NCBI RefSeq assembly: GCF_009753715.1 | Contig: NZ_WQMS01000013.1 | Span: 1-64,000, forward strand | Direction of reading: 5' to 3' | DNA length: 64,000 nucleotides | Origin: Sphingomonas horti | GTDB lineage: Bacteria; Pseudomonadota; Alphaproteobacteria; Sphingomonadales; Sphingomonadaceae | Part shown: positions 36,649-47,282 of the stretch, piece by piece | Position numbering within the stretch: position 1 is the stretch's first letter | How the letters are laid out: each line of letters opens with the position of its first letter | Position numbers and translations under genes: made by a program | The notes under the pieces: generated by a model | What the model was told of the DNA's origin: nothing | Database searches by the model: none | The model's input: the letters and a program-made list of their open reading frames with translations, nothing else

Positions 36649-37371
36649 ATGACCCGCCCTCGCTTCAAACGTATCCTCCTGAAGCTGTCCGGCGAAGTGC
36701 TGATGGGCGATGGCCACGCGATCGATCCCGCCGTCACCGCCCGCGTCGCGCGCGAAATCGCCGATGTGAAGGCGCAGGGCTATGAAGTCTGCGTCGTCGT
36801 CGGCGGCGGCAACATCTTCCGCGGGCTCGCGGCAGCCGCCAAGGGCTTCGAGCGGGCGACCGCCGACTATATGGGCATGCTGGCGACCGTGATGAACGCG
36901 CTGGCGGTGCAGAACGCGCTGGAGCAGATCGGCGTCGACACGCGCGTGCAGTCGGCGATCCCGATGTCGTCGGTGTGCGAACCCTATATCCGCAGGCGCG
37001 CCGAGCGGCACCTGGAGAAGGGCCGGATCGTGATCTTCGCCGCCGGCGTCGGCAGCCCCTTCTTCACGACCGATTCGGGCGCGGCGCTGCGCGCGGCCGA
37101 GATGAAGTGCGACGCGCTGTTCAAGGGCACGTCGGTGGACGGTGTCTATGATGCCGATCCGAAGAAGGTCGCGACCGCCAGGCGTTTCGATACAATCAGT
37201 TACGACCGTGTCCTCGCGGACAATCTGAAAGTGATGGACGCGTCCGCCGTGGCCTTGTGCCGCGACAACAATATTCCGATCGTGGTGTTCAACATCCGCG
37301 AACAGGGTAATCTTGCCCGGGTGCTGGCCGGCGAAGGCGTCGCCACGATCGTGCAGAGGGAAGGGGACTGA
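36649..37371 (+). CDS. pyrH: Uridylate kinase
   Basis: A 240-residue hexameric UMP kinase of the amino-acid-kinase fold. [14 protein letters not shown] starts the fold, [11 protein letters not shown] binds the phosphates, and [18 protein letters not shown] plus TDSGAALRA match PyrH. The ATG at 36649 fits the family start; an upstream TTG would add a non-conserved leader. It begins the pyrH-frr-uppS-cdsA-dxr-rseP-bamA-skp-fabZ series. Confidence 0.97.
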   Translation: MTRPRFKRILLKLSGEVLMGDGHAIDPAVTARVAREIADVKAQGYEVCVVVGGGNIFRGLAAAAKGFERATADYMGMLATVMNALAVQNALEQIGVDTRVQSAIPMSSVCEPYIRRRAERHLEKGRIVIFAAGVGSPFFTTDSGAALRAAEMKCDALFKGTSVDGVYDADPKKVATARRFDTISYDRVLADNLKVMDASAVALCRDNNIPIVVFNIREQGNLARVLAGEGVATIVQREGD

Positions 37372-37372
37372 T

Positions 37373-37926
37373 ATGCCCGCATACAACAAGAGCGACCTGG
37401 AGCGCCGCATGCACGGCGCGGTCGAGGCGCTGAAGCACGACCTGCAGGGCCTGCGCACCGGCCGCGCGTCGACGACCTTGCTCGATCCCGTGCACGTCGA
37501 GGTTTACGGGTCGAACATGCCGCTGAACCAGGTCGCGACCGTCTCGGCGCCGGAGCCGCGGATGCTGTCGGTGCAGGTGTGGGACAAGTCCAATGTCGGC
37601 CCGGTCGACAAGGCAATCCGCTCGGCAGGCCTGGGCCTGAACCCGATCGTCGACGGCCAGACGCTGCGCCTGCCGATCCCGGACCTGACCGAGGAGCGGC
37701 GCAAGGAGCTGGCGAAGCTGGCCGGCCAATATGCGGAAAAGGCACGGGTCGCCGCCCGCAACGTCCGCCGCGACGGCATGGACGCGCTGAAGACCGACGA
37801 GAAGAAGCACGAGATCAGCGAGGACGAGCGCAAGCGGCACGAGACCGAAGTGCAGAAGCTGACCGACTCGACCATCGCCGAGATCGACGCCGCCACCCAC
37901 GCCAAAGAGAAAGAAATCCTCGGCCA

Positions 37927-37930
<4 letters not shown>
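37373..37930 (+). CDS. frr: Ribosome recycling factor
   Basis: A 185-residue tRNA-mimic factor that releases ribosomes after termination. The conserved LRTGRAS block near residue 25, [13 protein letters not shown]-like region, [11 protein letters not shown]-like [14 protein letters not shown] block, and RRDGMDALK motif are all present. The spacing from pyrH is 1 bp; its stop overlaps the uppS GTG (GTGA). Confidence 0.98.
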
Positions 37931-38669
<739 letters not shown>

Positions 38670-38673
<4 letters not shown>

Positions 38674-39449
38674 ACGCGGCACGAAGCGGGGACCTGGCCG
38701 TCCGCACCGTGAGCGGGATCGCGCTGATCGCGCTGGCGCTCGCGGCCCTGTGGGGCGGCGGCGTGTGGCTGTGGCTGCTGACCTCGATCGCGGCGATGCT
38801 GATGCTCGCGGAGTGGAGTGACCTGGTCCAGCCCGATCCGCGCCAGAAGCGGCTGGCGATGTTCGCAGGCTGCGTGCCGCTGGCGATCATGTCGCCGCTG
38901 GCGTCCGGCGTCAGCTTCTTCTCGTTCGGGCTGATTATCGGCACGGCCTTTTTCGTGACCATCGTGACGCTGAGGCCGCGGCTGGGCTTCGGCATCGCCT
39001 ATGTCGCCCTGCCGGCCCTGGCGTTGCTGTTCCTGCGGGGGCGCGCGGACGGGCTGCTGCTCGCGCTGTGGACGCTCGCAACGGTATGGGTCACGGACAT
39101 CGGCGCCTATTTCGCAGGGCGGAGCATCGGCGGGCCGAAGCTGGCGCCGACCGTCAGCCCCAACAAGACCTGGGCCGGCCTGATCGGCGGCGTCGCATCG
39201 GCGCTGATCCTGGGGCTGCTGCTGTGGCAATTCGCGGGCCTGCCGCCGCAGCTGGCCTTTGCCAGCCCGGTGCTGGCCGTCATCGCGCAGATCGGCGACC
39301 TCTATGAGAGCTGGCTGAAGCGGCAGGCGGGGGTCAAGGACAGCGGCACGATCCTGCCCGGCCATGGCGGCGTGCTCGACCGGCTGGACGGACTGGTCCC
39401 GGTCGCGCCGGCGGCGGCGGCGCTGATCCTGCTGGACACGCTGCTGTGA
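38670..39449 (+). CDS. cdsA: Phosphatidate cytidylyltransferase
   Basis: A 259-residue multi-pass enzyme that forms CDP-diacylglycerol. The family signature near the C-terminus is [13 protein letters not shown] followed by [12 protein letters not shown], with the conserved K, D, H and D residues. About seven hydrophobic helices are visible. It supplies substrate for pssA elsewhere in the window. It is translationally coupled on both sides (ATGA with uppS, GTGA with dxr). Confidence 0.95.
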
Positions 39450-40606
39450 CGCGCACCGTCAGCATCCTCGGCGCGACGGGGTCGGTCGGCACCTCCACGC
39501 TCGACCTGATCGAGCGGGCGCCGGAGCGGTTCGAGGTGGTCGCGCTCACCGCGCGCTCCGACGTTCGCAAGCTGGCGGAGATTGCCCGGCGCACGCGCGC
39601 GAAGCTGGCCGTGATCGCCGACGAGCGGCGCTTGCCGGAGCTGCGCGACGCGCTGAGCGGCACCGGGATCGAAACGGGCGGTGGCGAAGCCGCGCTGGTG
39701 GAAGCCGCGGCGGCGGGCGCGGACTGGACGATGGCGGCGATCGTCGGCTGTGCGGGGCTGGAGCCGGTCATGGCGGCGGTCGAGCAGGGCGGCACGGTCG
39801 TGCTTGCCAACAAGGAGCCGCTGGTTTCGGCAGGCGAGCTGATCCTGGCGGCGGCCGCGCGGCACGGCGCGACGATTCTGCCGGCCGATTCCGAGCACAA
39901 CGCGATCTTCCAATGCTTCGACTTCGCGCGGCCGGAGCGGGTACGGCGGATCATCCTGACCGCGAGCGGCGGGCCGTTCCGCGACATGAGCCGGGCGGAG
40001 ATGGCGCAGGTCACGCCGGAACAGGCGGTTGCGCATCCGGTCTGGTCAATGGGCGCCAAGATCTCGGTCGATTCGGCGACCCTGATGAACAAGGGGCTGG
40101 AGCTGATCGAGGCGGCCCGGCTGTTCCCGGTCGATCCGGCGCGGATCGAGATCATCCTGCACCGCCAGTCGGTGATCCATTCGCTGGTCGAATATGTTGA
40201 CGGATCGGTGCTGGCGCAGCTCGGCTCGCCGGACATGCGCACGCCGATCGCGCACACGCTCGCCTGGCCGGACCGGATGGATACCCCGGTCGCGCCGCTC
40301 GACCTCGCCGCCGTCGGCCGGCTCGATTTCGCGGCACCCGATCCCGAGCGCTTTCCGGCGCTGCGGCTGGCGCGCGAGGCACTGGCGGCCGGCGGCGCGC
40401 GCCCGGCGGTCCTGAATGCCGCGAACGAAGTGGCGGTCGCCGCGTTTCTGGACCGGCGCATCGCCTTCCTCGATATCGCCGCAATTGTCGAGCAGACGAT
40501 GGAGCGCTATGACCCGGCGGCGCCCGGCGCGATCGAGGACGTGATCGCGATCGATCGCGAGGCCCGGCACAAGGCCGCCGAGGCGATGAAGGTGTTCGTC
40601 GATTGA
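39446..40606 (+). CDS. dxr: 1-deoxy-D-xylulose 5-phosphate reductoisomerase
   Basis: A 386-residue NADPH enzyme for the second step of the MEP isoprenoid pathway. NADPH motif GATGSVGTSTLDLI, metal ligands in PADSEHNAIFQ (Asp and Glu), and KISVDSATLMNKGLE for substrate binding. It uses a GTG overlapping the cdsA stop. Together with ispDF (49292-50443) two MEP steps are covered here. Its stop overlaps the rseP TTG. Confidence 0.97.
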   Translation: MTRTVSILGATGSVGTSTLDLIERAPERFEVVALTARSDVRKLAEIARRTRAKLAVIADERRLPELRDALSGTGIETGGGEAALVEAAAAGADWTMAAIVGCAGLEPVMAAVEQGGTVVLANKEPLVSAGELILAAAARHGATILPADSEHNAIFQCFDFARPERVRRIILTASGGPFRDMSRAEMAQVTPEQAVAHPVWSMGAKISVDSATLMNKGLELIEAARLFPVDPARIEIILHRQSVIHSLVEYVDGSVLAQLGSPDMRTPIAHTLAWPDRMDTPVAPLDLAAVGRLDFAAPDPERFPALRLAREALAAGGARPAVLNAANEVAVAAFLDRRIAFLDIAAIVEQTMERYDPAAPGAIEDVIAIDREARHKAAEAMKVFVD

Positions 40607-41727
40607 ACAATGCTCCGGGTCTGCTGCTGACCATCCTCGCTTTCCTGGCCGTGATCGGCCCGCTCGTGTTCGTGCATGAGATGGGGCATTATCTCGTCGG
40701 CCGCTGGTTCGGCGTGAAGGCGGAGGTCTTCTCGATCGGCTTCGGCCGGGAGATTTTCGGCTTTACCGACCGGCTCGGCACGCGCTGGAAATTCGGCTGG
40801 CTGCCGCTGGGCGGCTATGTCCGCTTCGCCGGCGACATGAACCCGGCGAGCCAGCCGGACCCCGCCTGGATGCTGCTGCCGGCCGAGGAGCGCAACCGCA
40901 CCTTCCAGTCGAAGTCGGTCGGCCGGCGCGCGCTGATCGTCGCGGCCGGGCCGCTCACCAATTTCCTGTTCGCGATCCTGATCATCGCCGGGTTCGTGCT
41001 TGTCCAGGGACAGCCGAGCACGGCGCCGATCGCGGGCAAGATCATGGCCGGCTCCCCTGCCGAGCAGGCTGGCTTCGCCTCCGGCGACGTGGTCAAGCGG
41101 GTGGACGGGCAGGCGATCGCCAGCTTCGCCGCGCTGACCAGCTATGTGCGCAGCCGCCCCGACACCCCGATCACGGCCGACGTGGCGCGGGGCGGGGAGG
41201 AGATTGCGATCCGGGTGACGCCGCGCGCGGTTCCGGCGGTCGATCAGCAGGGCCAGCCGGTCAAGATGGGGATGCTCGGGATTTCCGGGCAGACGGAGCC
41301 GGTCGGGCCGCTGACCGCGCTGCGCCTCGGCGCGCAGCAGAGCTGGTACATCGTCCGGATCATGGCCGACGGGCTCGGCGAGATCCTGACCGGAAGCCGA
41401 TCGGCTCAGGAGTTGGGCGGGCCGCTTCGGATCGCGCAGGCATCGGGCCAGATGGCCGCGGACGGGCTGGGGCCGTTCGCTTTCTTCATCGCGCTGATCT
41501 CGATTAATCTCGGATTCATCAACCTGTTGCCAGTCCCTATGCTGGATGGCGGACATCTGCTTTTCTATGCGCTCGAGGCGGTCCGGCGGAAGCCGGTGGC
41601 GCCGCAGGTGCAGGAATGGGCATTCCGCTCCGGCCTGCTGCTCCTGCTGGGGCTGATGCTGTTTGCGACGTTCAACGATTTGTCTGCCTTCGGCCTGTGG
41701 CGGGGTCTTAGCGGGTTGATCGGCTGA
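40603..41727 (+). CDS. rseP: RseP-family site-2 intramembrane protease
   Basis: A 374-residue M50 zinc protease. Zinc-binding HEMGH (His25, Glu26, His29) lies in the first helix, one PDZ domain lies around 130-210 (GSPAEQAGFASGDVV), and the second motif is NLLPVPMLDGGH near the end. In the family it cleaves anti-sigma factors and remnant signal peptides. It starts with TTG, 1 bp inside the dxr stop (TTGA), a rare but plausible start because the upstream sequence is fully coding. Single PDZ, as in many alphaproteobacteria. Confidence 0.93.
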   Translation: MNNAPGLLLTILAFLAVIGPLVFVHEMGHYLVGRWFGVKAEVFSIGFGREIFGFTDRLGTRWKFGWLPLGGYVRFAGDMNPASQPDPAWMLLPAEERNRTFQSKSVGRRALIVAAGPLTNFLFAILIIAGFVLVQGQPSTAPIAGKIMAGSPAEQAGFASGDVVKRVDGQAIASFAALTSYVRSRPDTPITADVARGGEEIAIRVTPRAVPAVDQQGQPVKMGMLGISGQTEPVGPLTALRLGAQQSWYIVRIMADGLGEILTGSRSAQELGGPLRIAQASGQMAADGLGPFAFFIALISINLGFINLLPVPMLDGGHLLFYALEAVRRKPVAPQVQEWAFRSGLLLLLGLMLFATFNDLSAFGLWRGLSGLIG

Positions 41728-41792
41728 TCGGGTTCGGGCAGGGCGCGAGCGACTTTTTCCGCAATCCAAAAAGTTTTCGGGGTGGGTATCTG

Positions 41793-44543
41793 GTGACGGC
41801 CTCTTCTTCGCATATGTTCCGCAACCGCCCCATTCCCGCCCTGCTGGCCGGCACCATGCTGGCCGGCCTGTCGGCCCCGCTTTGCGCGCAGACGGCAACG
41901 ACCCCGGCACCGGCCGAAAGCCAGGCCCAGCCCGCGGCGGAAGCTACGGCTACGGCTACGGCACCGGCCCCGGCGGCCGCGCCGATCATCATCAGCCGGG
42001 TCGACGTGGTCGGCTCCCAGCGCATCGAGCCGGACACGGTGCGCTCCTACATTAAGCTGCGCCCCGGCGACGTCTATACCGCCGAGACCGGCGACCAGGC
42101 GATCAAGGACCTGTTCGCGACCGAGCTGTTCGCCGACGTCACGATCCGAGAGGCGAACGGGGTGGTGACGATCGAGGTCAAGGAAAACCCGGTCATCAAC
42201 CGCATCATCTTCGAAGGCAACAAGCGGCTGAAGGAGGACAAGATCCTCAAGGAGATCCGGCTCGCGCCGCGCCAGATCTTCACGCGCTCGAAGGTGCGCG
42301 CCGACGTCGCCCGGATCATCGAGCTGTACCGCCGCCAGGGCCGCTACGGCGCGACGGTCGACCCGCAGATGGTCATGCTCGACCAGAACCGCGTCGACAT
42401 CGTCTATTCGATCCACGAGGGCGGCAAGTCGCGCGTCCAGCAGATCAACATCATCGGCAACGAGAAATTCAGCGACGGCCGGCTGCGCCACGAAATGGCG
42501 ACCAAGCAGGCGCGGCTGACCAGCTTCTTCAGCTCGAACACGACGTTCGACCCCGACCGGCTCGCCTATGACCAGCAGAAGCTCCGGCAATTCTACCTGA
42601 CCGAAGGCTATGCCGATTTCCGCGTCGTCTCCGCGATCGCCGAGCTGACGCCGGACAAGCGCGACTTCATCATCACCTATGTGGTGGAGGAAGGCGACCG
42701 CTACAAATATGGCGACGTGAAGGTCGAAAGCGACCTGCGCGACCTGAAGCCCGACTTCGCCAAGACGCTGCTGCCGATGAAGAAGGGCGACTGGTACGAC
42801 GCCAAGCAGGTCGAGGACACGGTCAACGGCCTGAACGAGACCGCCGGCCTGCTCGGCTACGCCTTTGCCGAGGCCGACCCGCTGTTCGACCGCGACCCCG
42901 AGAAGAAGGAGATGAACCTCACCTTCCGGCTCGCGGAGACGCCCAGGGTGTATGTCGAGCGGATCAACATCAATGGTAACACGATCACACAGGACAAGGT
43001 CGTGCGCCGCGAGTTCCGCCTGCAGGAAGGCGACCCGTTCAACACGTTCCAGGTCAAGCGGTCGAAGGACCGCATCCAGTCGCTCGGCTATTTCCAGGAG
43101 AAATTCGAGATTGACCAGAAGCCCGGCTCGACGCCGGACCGGGTGATCCTCGAAGCCAATCTGGAGGAGAAGCCGACCGGATCGCTGTCGCTGTCGGCCG
43201 GCTATTCGAGCCTCGAGCGGTTCCTGATCAACGCCTCGATCGAGCAGACCAATTTCCGCGGCATGGGCCAGTCCTTGTCGGCATCGGTCAACTATTCGGC
43301 CTATTCGAAGTCGGTCGAGCTCGGCTTCACCGAGCCCTATTTCCTGGACAAGAACATCGCGCTGGGCGGCAACATCTTCCGCCGCGACTTCAACTCGTTC
43401 AACTTCGTCAGCGGCAACCAGCGCAACACCACCTACAGCCAGGTCCAGACCGGCTTCGGCGTCCGCGTCGGCGTGCCGATCACCGAATATATCCAGCTGC
43501 AGGGGCGCTACGAGCTTTCCGTCGACGACGTGAATCTGTCGCGGTCGTTCTTCACCAACGGCGCCTGCGACCCGCTGCTGGCCGGCCGCTTCCTCTGCGA
43601 CGCGATCGGGACCCGCACGACCTCGAAGGTCGGCTACTCGCTGGTCTATAGCACGCTCGACAACGGCATCCGGCCGACCCGGGGCAGCCGGCTCGTGCTC
43701 AGCCAGGATTTCGCCGGCCTGGGCGGCAGCGTCAAGTATCTGAAGACGGTTGCTACTGCCGACAAATATGTGAACCTGGGCCGCGGCTTCGTCGTCAACT
43801 TCAGCCTGCAGGGCGGCTACATCCATTCGCTGGAGGGCAAGAGGTTCGACGCGTCGGGCAATGAAGTCGACCCGGTGCGCCTGATCGACCGCTTCTATCT
43901 GGGCCAGCCGCAGATGCGCGGCTTCGATATTCGCGGCCTCGGTCCCCGCGTCCAGCGCCAGGCCTATCTGATCGACAAGGACACCGGCCAATATGTGCCG
44001 ATCCCGGGCATGCCGGGCCAGTTCCAGGTCGACACCACGCGCAAAAACCTGCTCGCCGACGACGCGATCGGCGGCCGCGCCTATTATCTCGGCCATATCG
44101 AGATGCAGATCCCGCTCGGCTCCGGCGTACGCGAGCTGGGCATCCGGCCCTCCGTGTTCGTCGACATCGGCTCCGTCTTCGGCGTGAAGAAGCCGCAGCT
44201 GATCAACCTGCCACCGGGCGACCCGCGCCTGACCCGCGACATCCTGGACATCAACGGCAATGCGCAGTGCACGGTGCCGCCGGCCCAGGATGGCGGCACC
44301 TCCACGCTGATCCCGCGTCCGTCGGCCGGCTGCCCGACCGGGACGACACCGTTCACCCAAACCATTCCGGCATTCAGGGAGGTCTTCCTTGGCGATACGC
44401 CGAAGCCGCGCGTTTCAGTGGGCTTCGGCGTCAACTGGAACTCGCCGTTCGGTCCGTTCCGGATCGACATCGCGAAGGCGCTGATCACGCAACCGGGCGA
44501 CGACCCGCAGCTCGTCACTTTCAACGTAGGAACCCAATTCTGA
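41793..44543 (+). CDS. bamA: Outer-membrane protein assembly factor BamA
   Basis: A 916-residue precursor of the outer-membrane beta-barrel insertase. A signal peptide precedes LCAQTATT, five POTRA domains occupy about 65-430, and a 16-strand Omp85 barrel follows, closing with the terminal Phe of VGTQF. The Omp85 VRGF motif appears as MRGFDIRGLG. An Ala/Pro/Thr-rich linker lies between signal and POTRA1. I use the GTG at 41793; the ATG at 41814 is an alternative with no clear ribosome site. Confidence 0.96.
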   Translation: MTASSSHMFRNRPIPALLAGTMLAGLSAPLCAQTATTPAPAESQAQPAAEATATATAPAPAAAPIIISRVDVVGSQRIEPDTVRSYIKLRPGDVYTAETGDQAIKDLFATELFADVTIREANGVVTIEVKENPVINRIIFEGNKRLKEDKILKEIRLAPRQIFTRSKVRADVARIIELYRRQGRYGATVDPQMVMLDQNRVDIVYSIHEGGKSRVQQINIIGNEKFSDGRLRHEMATKQARLTSFFSSNTTFDPDRLAYDQQKLRQFYLTEGYADFRVVSAIAELTPDKRDFIITYVVEEGDRYKYGDVKVESDLRDLKPDFAKTLLPMKKGDWYDAKQVEDTVNGLNETAGLLGYAFAEADPLFDRDPEKKEMNLTFRLAETPRVYVERININGNTITQDKVVRREFRLQEGDPFNTFQVKRSKDRIQSLGYFQEKFEIDQKPGSTPDRVILEANLEEKPTGSLSLSAGYSSLERFLINASIEQTNFRGMGQSLSASVNYSAYSKSVELGFTEPYFLDKNIALGGNIFRRDFNSFNFVSGNQRNTTYSQVQTGFGVRVGVPITEYIQLQGRYELSVDDVNLSRSFFTNGACDPLLAGRFLCDAIGTRTTSKVGYSLVYSTLDNGIRPTRGSRLVLSQDFAGLGGSVKYLKTVATADKYVNLGRGFVVNFSLQGGYIHSLEGKRFDASGNEVDPVRLIDRFYLGQPQMRGFDIRGLGPRVQRQAYLIDKDTGQYVPIPGMPGQFQVDTTRKNLLADDAIGGRAYYLGHIEMQIPLGSGVRELGIRPSVFVDIGSVFGVKKPQLINLPPGDPRLTRDILDINGNAQCTVPPAQDGGTSTLIPRPSAGCPTGTTPFTQTIPAFREVFLGDTPKPRVSVGFGVNWNSPFGPFRIDIAKALITQPGDDPQLVTFNVGTQF

Positions 44544-45193
44544 TGAAGACCATGATCAAGACGCTCGCCGCCGGCCTGGCGCTTTCGACCGCCCTTGCCG
44601 CGGCACCGGCGGCCGCGCAGGTGAACAGCATCGGCGTCGCCAATCTCGACGCCGCCGTGCAGCGCTCGACCGCCTGGACGACGGCGATGACGCAGATGCA
44701 GACCACCTACAAGGCGACGATCGACCAGCTGAACGCCCGCGAGACGGCGATCCGCACCGAGCTGCAGCCGCTCGTCACCAAGCTGCAGACCGACGCGAAG
44801 GCGCCGAACCCGAACCAGCAGGCGCTGCAGCAGCAATACACCACGCTGCAGCAGCGGCAGAATGCGGCGCAGCAGGAGCTGGCGCGGATCGGCCAGCCGG
44901 TCAGCCGCGCCCGCGCCTATGTCGAGGAGCAGATCGTCGGCAAGCTGGACGACGCGCTGCGCGCCGCGATGACCCGCAAGAACGTCAGCCTGGTGGTGCG
45001 TCCCGAGGCCGCGCTGTCCTACCAGCCGGCCGCCGACATCACCGCCGACGTGACGACCGAGCTGAACCGGCTCGTGCCGTCGGTCAGCATCACGCCGCCG
45101 GCCAATTGGCAGCCGGGCGGCCAGGAAGCGGGCCAGCAGCCGGCCCAGCCGGCCACGCAGCAGCCGCAGCAGAAGCAGCCGCAGGGCCGCTAA
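44543..45193 (+). CDS. skp: OmpH/Skp-family periplasmic chaperone
   Basis: A 216-residue protein with signal peptide ending PAAAQ. The OmpH-type core ([11 protein letters not shown]..., then a long coiled-coil rich in Gln and Ala from about 50-120) ends with a Gln/Pro-rich tail. Skp trimers hold unfolded outer-membrane proteins for BamA. Its ATG overlaps the bamA stop by one base (TGATG). Confidence 0.9.
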   Translation: MKTMIKTLAAGLALSTALAAAPAAAQVNSIGVANLDAAVQRSTAWTTAMTQMQTTYKATIDQLNARETAIRTELQPLVTKLQTDAKAPNPNQQALQQQYTTLQQRQNAAQQELARIGQPVSRARAYVEEQIVGKLDDALRAAMTRKNVSLVVRPEAALSYQPAADITADVTTELNRLVPSVSITPPANWQPGGQEAGQQPAQPATQQPQQKQPQGR

Positions 45194-45194
45194 C

Positions 45195-45674
45195 ATGAGC
45201 GAGGCGGGAGAGGGGAGCGCGGCGATCGGCCCGCTGGACGTCACCAGGGTCCTGGCGGCGCTTCCCCACCGCTATCCGATGCTGCTGGTCGACCGGGTCG
45301 AGGAGATCATTCCCGACCGGTCGATCGCGGCGGTCAAGGCGGTGACGTTCAACGAAGGCTTCTTCCAGGGCCATTTCCCCGGCCGGCCGATCATGCCTGG
45401 CGTGCTGATCGTCGAGGCGCTGGCGCAGGCAGCCGGCGTGCTCGCGGTTGAATCGCTGGGGCTCAGCGGCTCCGGCAAGCTCGTCTATTTCATGGCGATC
45501 GAGGACGCGAAGTTCAGGAAGCCGGTCGAACCCGGCGTGCTGCTGCGCCTGGAGGTAGAGTTCGTCCAGAAGCGCGCGCGGGTGTGTAAATTCGCCGGCC
45601 GCGCGCTGGTCGACGGGCAGGTGGCGGCGGAAGCGAACTTCACCGCGATGATCGCCGATCCGCCCTCTGCCTGA
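45195..45674 (+). CDS. fabZ: 3-hydroxyacyl-ACP dehydratase FabZ
   Basis: A 159-residue hot-dog fold dehydratase. The active-site His is in [13 protein letters not shown] and the catalytic Glu in VEALAQAAG. In many Gram-negatives lpxD and lpxA flank fabZ; here skp is directly adjacent and rpmE follows, so no lipid A gene is in the cluster. A terminator follows at 45686-45715. Confidence 0.96.
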   Translation: MSEAGEGSAAIGPLDVTRVLAALPHRYPMLLVDRVEEIIPDRSIAAVKAVTFNEGFFQGHFPGRPIMPGVLIVEALAQAAGVLAVESLGLSGSGKLVYFMAIEDAKFRKPVEPGVLLRLEVEFVQKRARVCKFAGRALVDGQVAAEANFTAMIADPPSA

Positions 45675-45685
45675 CAGTTGTCACC

Positions 45686-45715
45686 GGCGGCCGCTTCTGC
45701 TAGCGGCCCGCCTTT
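45686..45715 (+). terminator. Rho-independent terminator after fabZ
   Basis: GGCGGCCGC / GCGGCCCGCC stem (one bulged C) with an 8-nt loop, then TTT. It closes the pyrH-fabZ transcript 11 bp after the stop. Confidence 0.55.
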
Positions 45716-45757
45716 CCTCAGGCTGGTCGGAACCAGCCACTCCGGAGATTTGAAGTC

Positions 45758-45988
45758 ATGAAGAAAGACACGCACCCCGATTATCACATGATCAAGGTGC
45801 AGATGACCGACGGCACCGTGTACCAGACCCGCTCCACCTGGGGGAAGGAAGGCGACACGCTGGCGCTCGAGATCGATCCGCTCGCGCACCCGGCCTGGAC
45901 CGGCGGTTCGCAGCGCCTGCTCGACCAGGGCGGCCAGGTCGCGCGCTTCAACAAGCGCTTCGGCGGCCTGACGCTGGGCAAGAAGTAA
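45758..45988 (+). CDS. rpmE: 50S ribosomal protein L31
   Basis: A 76-residue protein of the L31 type without the zinc-binding Cys residues ([19 protein letters not shown], then [23 protein letters not shown]). The sequence is the zinc-independent (C-minus) form. Own ribosome site GGAG precedes the ATG; a bidirectional terminator lies just downstream. Confidence 0.95.
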   Translation: MKKDTHPDYHMIKVQMTDGTVYQTRSTWGKEGDTLALEIDPLAHPAWTGGSQRLLDQGGQVARFNKRFGGLTLGKK

Positions 45989-45997
45989 GAAGCAGGC

Positions 45998-46023
45998 TCC
46001 TCCCCGAGCACGCTCGGGGAGGA
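45998..46023. terminator. Bidirectional terminator between rpmE and the secreted-protein gene
   Basis: Perfect 11-bp stem TCCTCCCCGAG / CTCGGGGAGGA with CACG loop, followed by CTTT on the plus strand. It sits between two converging genes. Confidence 0.65.
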
Positions 46024-46030
46024 CTTTGGG

Positions 46031-46519
46031 CTACCGCATGAAATCGGCCGGATTCGGCGTCGGGCGGTTGCAGGCGAATTGGAAGCCGCGTTCGCAGTCG
46101 CGGACCTGCATGCGCCACACATACATCGCGTCGGCGTAGGCGCGCTGCTGCCGGTCATAATGCGACGCGTTGGCGGCGATGCGGGCATCGCGGGTGCGCA
46201 TCGCGTCCAGCCAGGCGGCCATGTCGGCATTATACTGGCCTTGCAGGTCGGCGCTGATCGCGGCGGCCGTACCGGCGGCAGAGCTGCCCGAGGTCATGCT
46301 GTTGGCGGCCGCGACCTCGTCCTTGTTCGGATTGTTGATCGCTTCCGTGCGGACCTGCGGCTTGTCATAGCCACGATCGGCCGGCAGCGGCGTGCGCGGC
46401 GTGCCCGGGTCTTCCTTCGTCCCCGGCTGAGTCGGCGGGTTGGTCGGCGCGGCGTTCTGGGCGGCGAGCGGGGCGGCCAGCGCGACCAGCGCCGCGCCCG
46501 CAATCAGGCGCTTCAGCAT
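46031..46519 (-). CDS. Secreted protein of unknown function under an EcfG-type promoter
   Basis: A 162-residue exported protein. The signal peptide MLKRLIAGAALVALAAPLAAQ is cleaved after AAQ. A Pro/Thr-rich linker follows, then a helical Ala-rich region with DMAAWLDAMRTRDARIAANASHYDRQQ, and two Cys at the end (RDCERGFQFACNRP) that could form a disulfide. I recognise no domain. GGAGA lies 9 bp before the ATG. The GGAAC-N17-CGTT promoter (46551-46576) implies general-stress control. Confidence 0.85.
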   Translation of the reverse strand: MLKRLIAGAALVALAAPLAAQNAAPTNPPTQPGTKEDPGTPRTPLPADRGYDKPQVRTEAINNPNKDEVAAANSMTSGSSAAGTAAAISADLQGQYNADMAAWLDAMRTRDARIAANASHYDRQQRAYADAMYVWRMQVRDCERGFQFACNRPTPNPADFMR

Positions 46520-46550
46520 CGTTCTCTCCTCTCAACGAAACTGGCGCCTT

Positions 46551-46576
46551 AACGGCTTGAGAGGCCGACCCGTTCC
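46551..46576 (-). promoter_or_regulatory. EcfG-type stress promoter of the secreted protein
   Basis: Minus strand GGAAC-N17-CGTTAA (-35 at 46572-46576, CGTT at 46551-46554), with a predicted start about 25 bp ahead of the ATG at 46519. It lies just outside the 3' end of the carbonic anhydrase gene. Confidence 0.6.
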
Positions 46577-46579
46577 GAA

Positions 46580-47215
46580 TCAGGCCGGCGAGAAGCGGCC
46601 GCTGTCTTCGTCGAGCAGGTGGAGAACGCCGTCCGCGATCGCGAAATAGGCGCCGCGCAGCCTGAGCCGGCCGGCCGATTCGCGGACCGGGATGCAGGGA
46701 AAGGTGCGCAGGTTGGCGAGGCTGACCCGCACGCTTTCGAGCTCCAGCGCGCGGATCGCTTCGGGGCCGTCGCCGAGCTCCGCGACGATGCGGTCGCGCG
46801 CTTCGTCGAGCATCGACATCCAGCGGGCGATGAAGCCGCCTTCGCCCGGCGGCGCGTCGCGGAATCGCCGGGTGAGGGCGGCATTGACGCCGCCGCAGGC
46901 GCCGTGCGCCATGATCACGACTTCCTCGACCTCCAGCTGAGTGACCGCGAACTCCAGCGCCGAGGACACGCCGTGGCGCAGGCCGCCGAGCTCGAACGGA
47001 GGAACCAGCGCCGCGACGTTGCGCACCACGAAGATCTCGCCCGGCGAGGTATCGAAGATGATGCTGGGATCGACCCGGCTGTCGGAACAGGCGATGACCA
47101 TGGTTCGCGGCGCCTGGCCTTCCTTCAGCTCGGCCCAGCGCTCGCGCTGCTGGCTCCACCCGGTTTCACGAAAGCGGCGATAGCCGGCGATGAGTTCGTC
47201 AAATCCCTTGCTCAT
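46580..47215 (-). CDS. Beta-class carbonic anhydrase
   Basis: A 211-residue enzyme. Zinc ligands are in IACSDSRVD (Cys and the Asp/Arg dyad) and [10 protein letters not shown] (His and Cys). It interconverts CO2 and bicarbonate. The ATG at 47215 matches [15 protein letters not shown], typical of proteobacterial beta-CAs; a longer frame upstream runs through lipA on the opposite strand and is not credible. Confidence 0.95.
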   Translation of the reverse strand: MSKGFDELIAGYRRFRETGWSQQRERWAELKEGQAPRTMVIACSDSRVDPSIIFDTSPGEIFVVRNVAALVPPFELGGLRHGVSSALEFAVTQLEVEEVVIMAHGACGGVNAALTRRFRDAPPGEGGFIARWMSMLDEARDRIVAELGDGPEAIRALELESVRVSLANLRTFPCIPVRESAGRLRLRGAYFAIADGVLHLLDEDSGRFSPA

Positions 47216-47282
47216 GGCCCTCCGCGTTAAGAAGATGAGGCGGGGCTGGCAAGCCGCGCCGCGGCTCGCTATCTGCGCCCAT

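Noticed and set aside
41565-44360. 931-codon minus-strand frame opposite bamA
   Set aside because: bamA has the full signal-POTRA-barrel architecture; the opposite frame is a composition artefact rich in Arg, Asp and Val.
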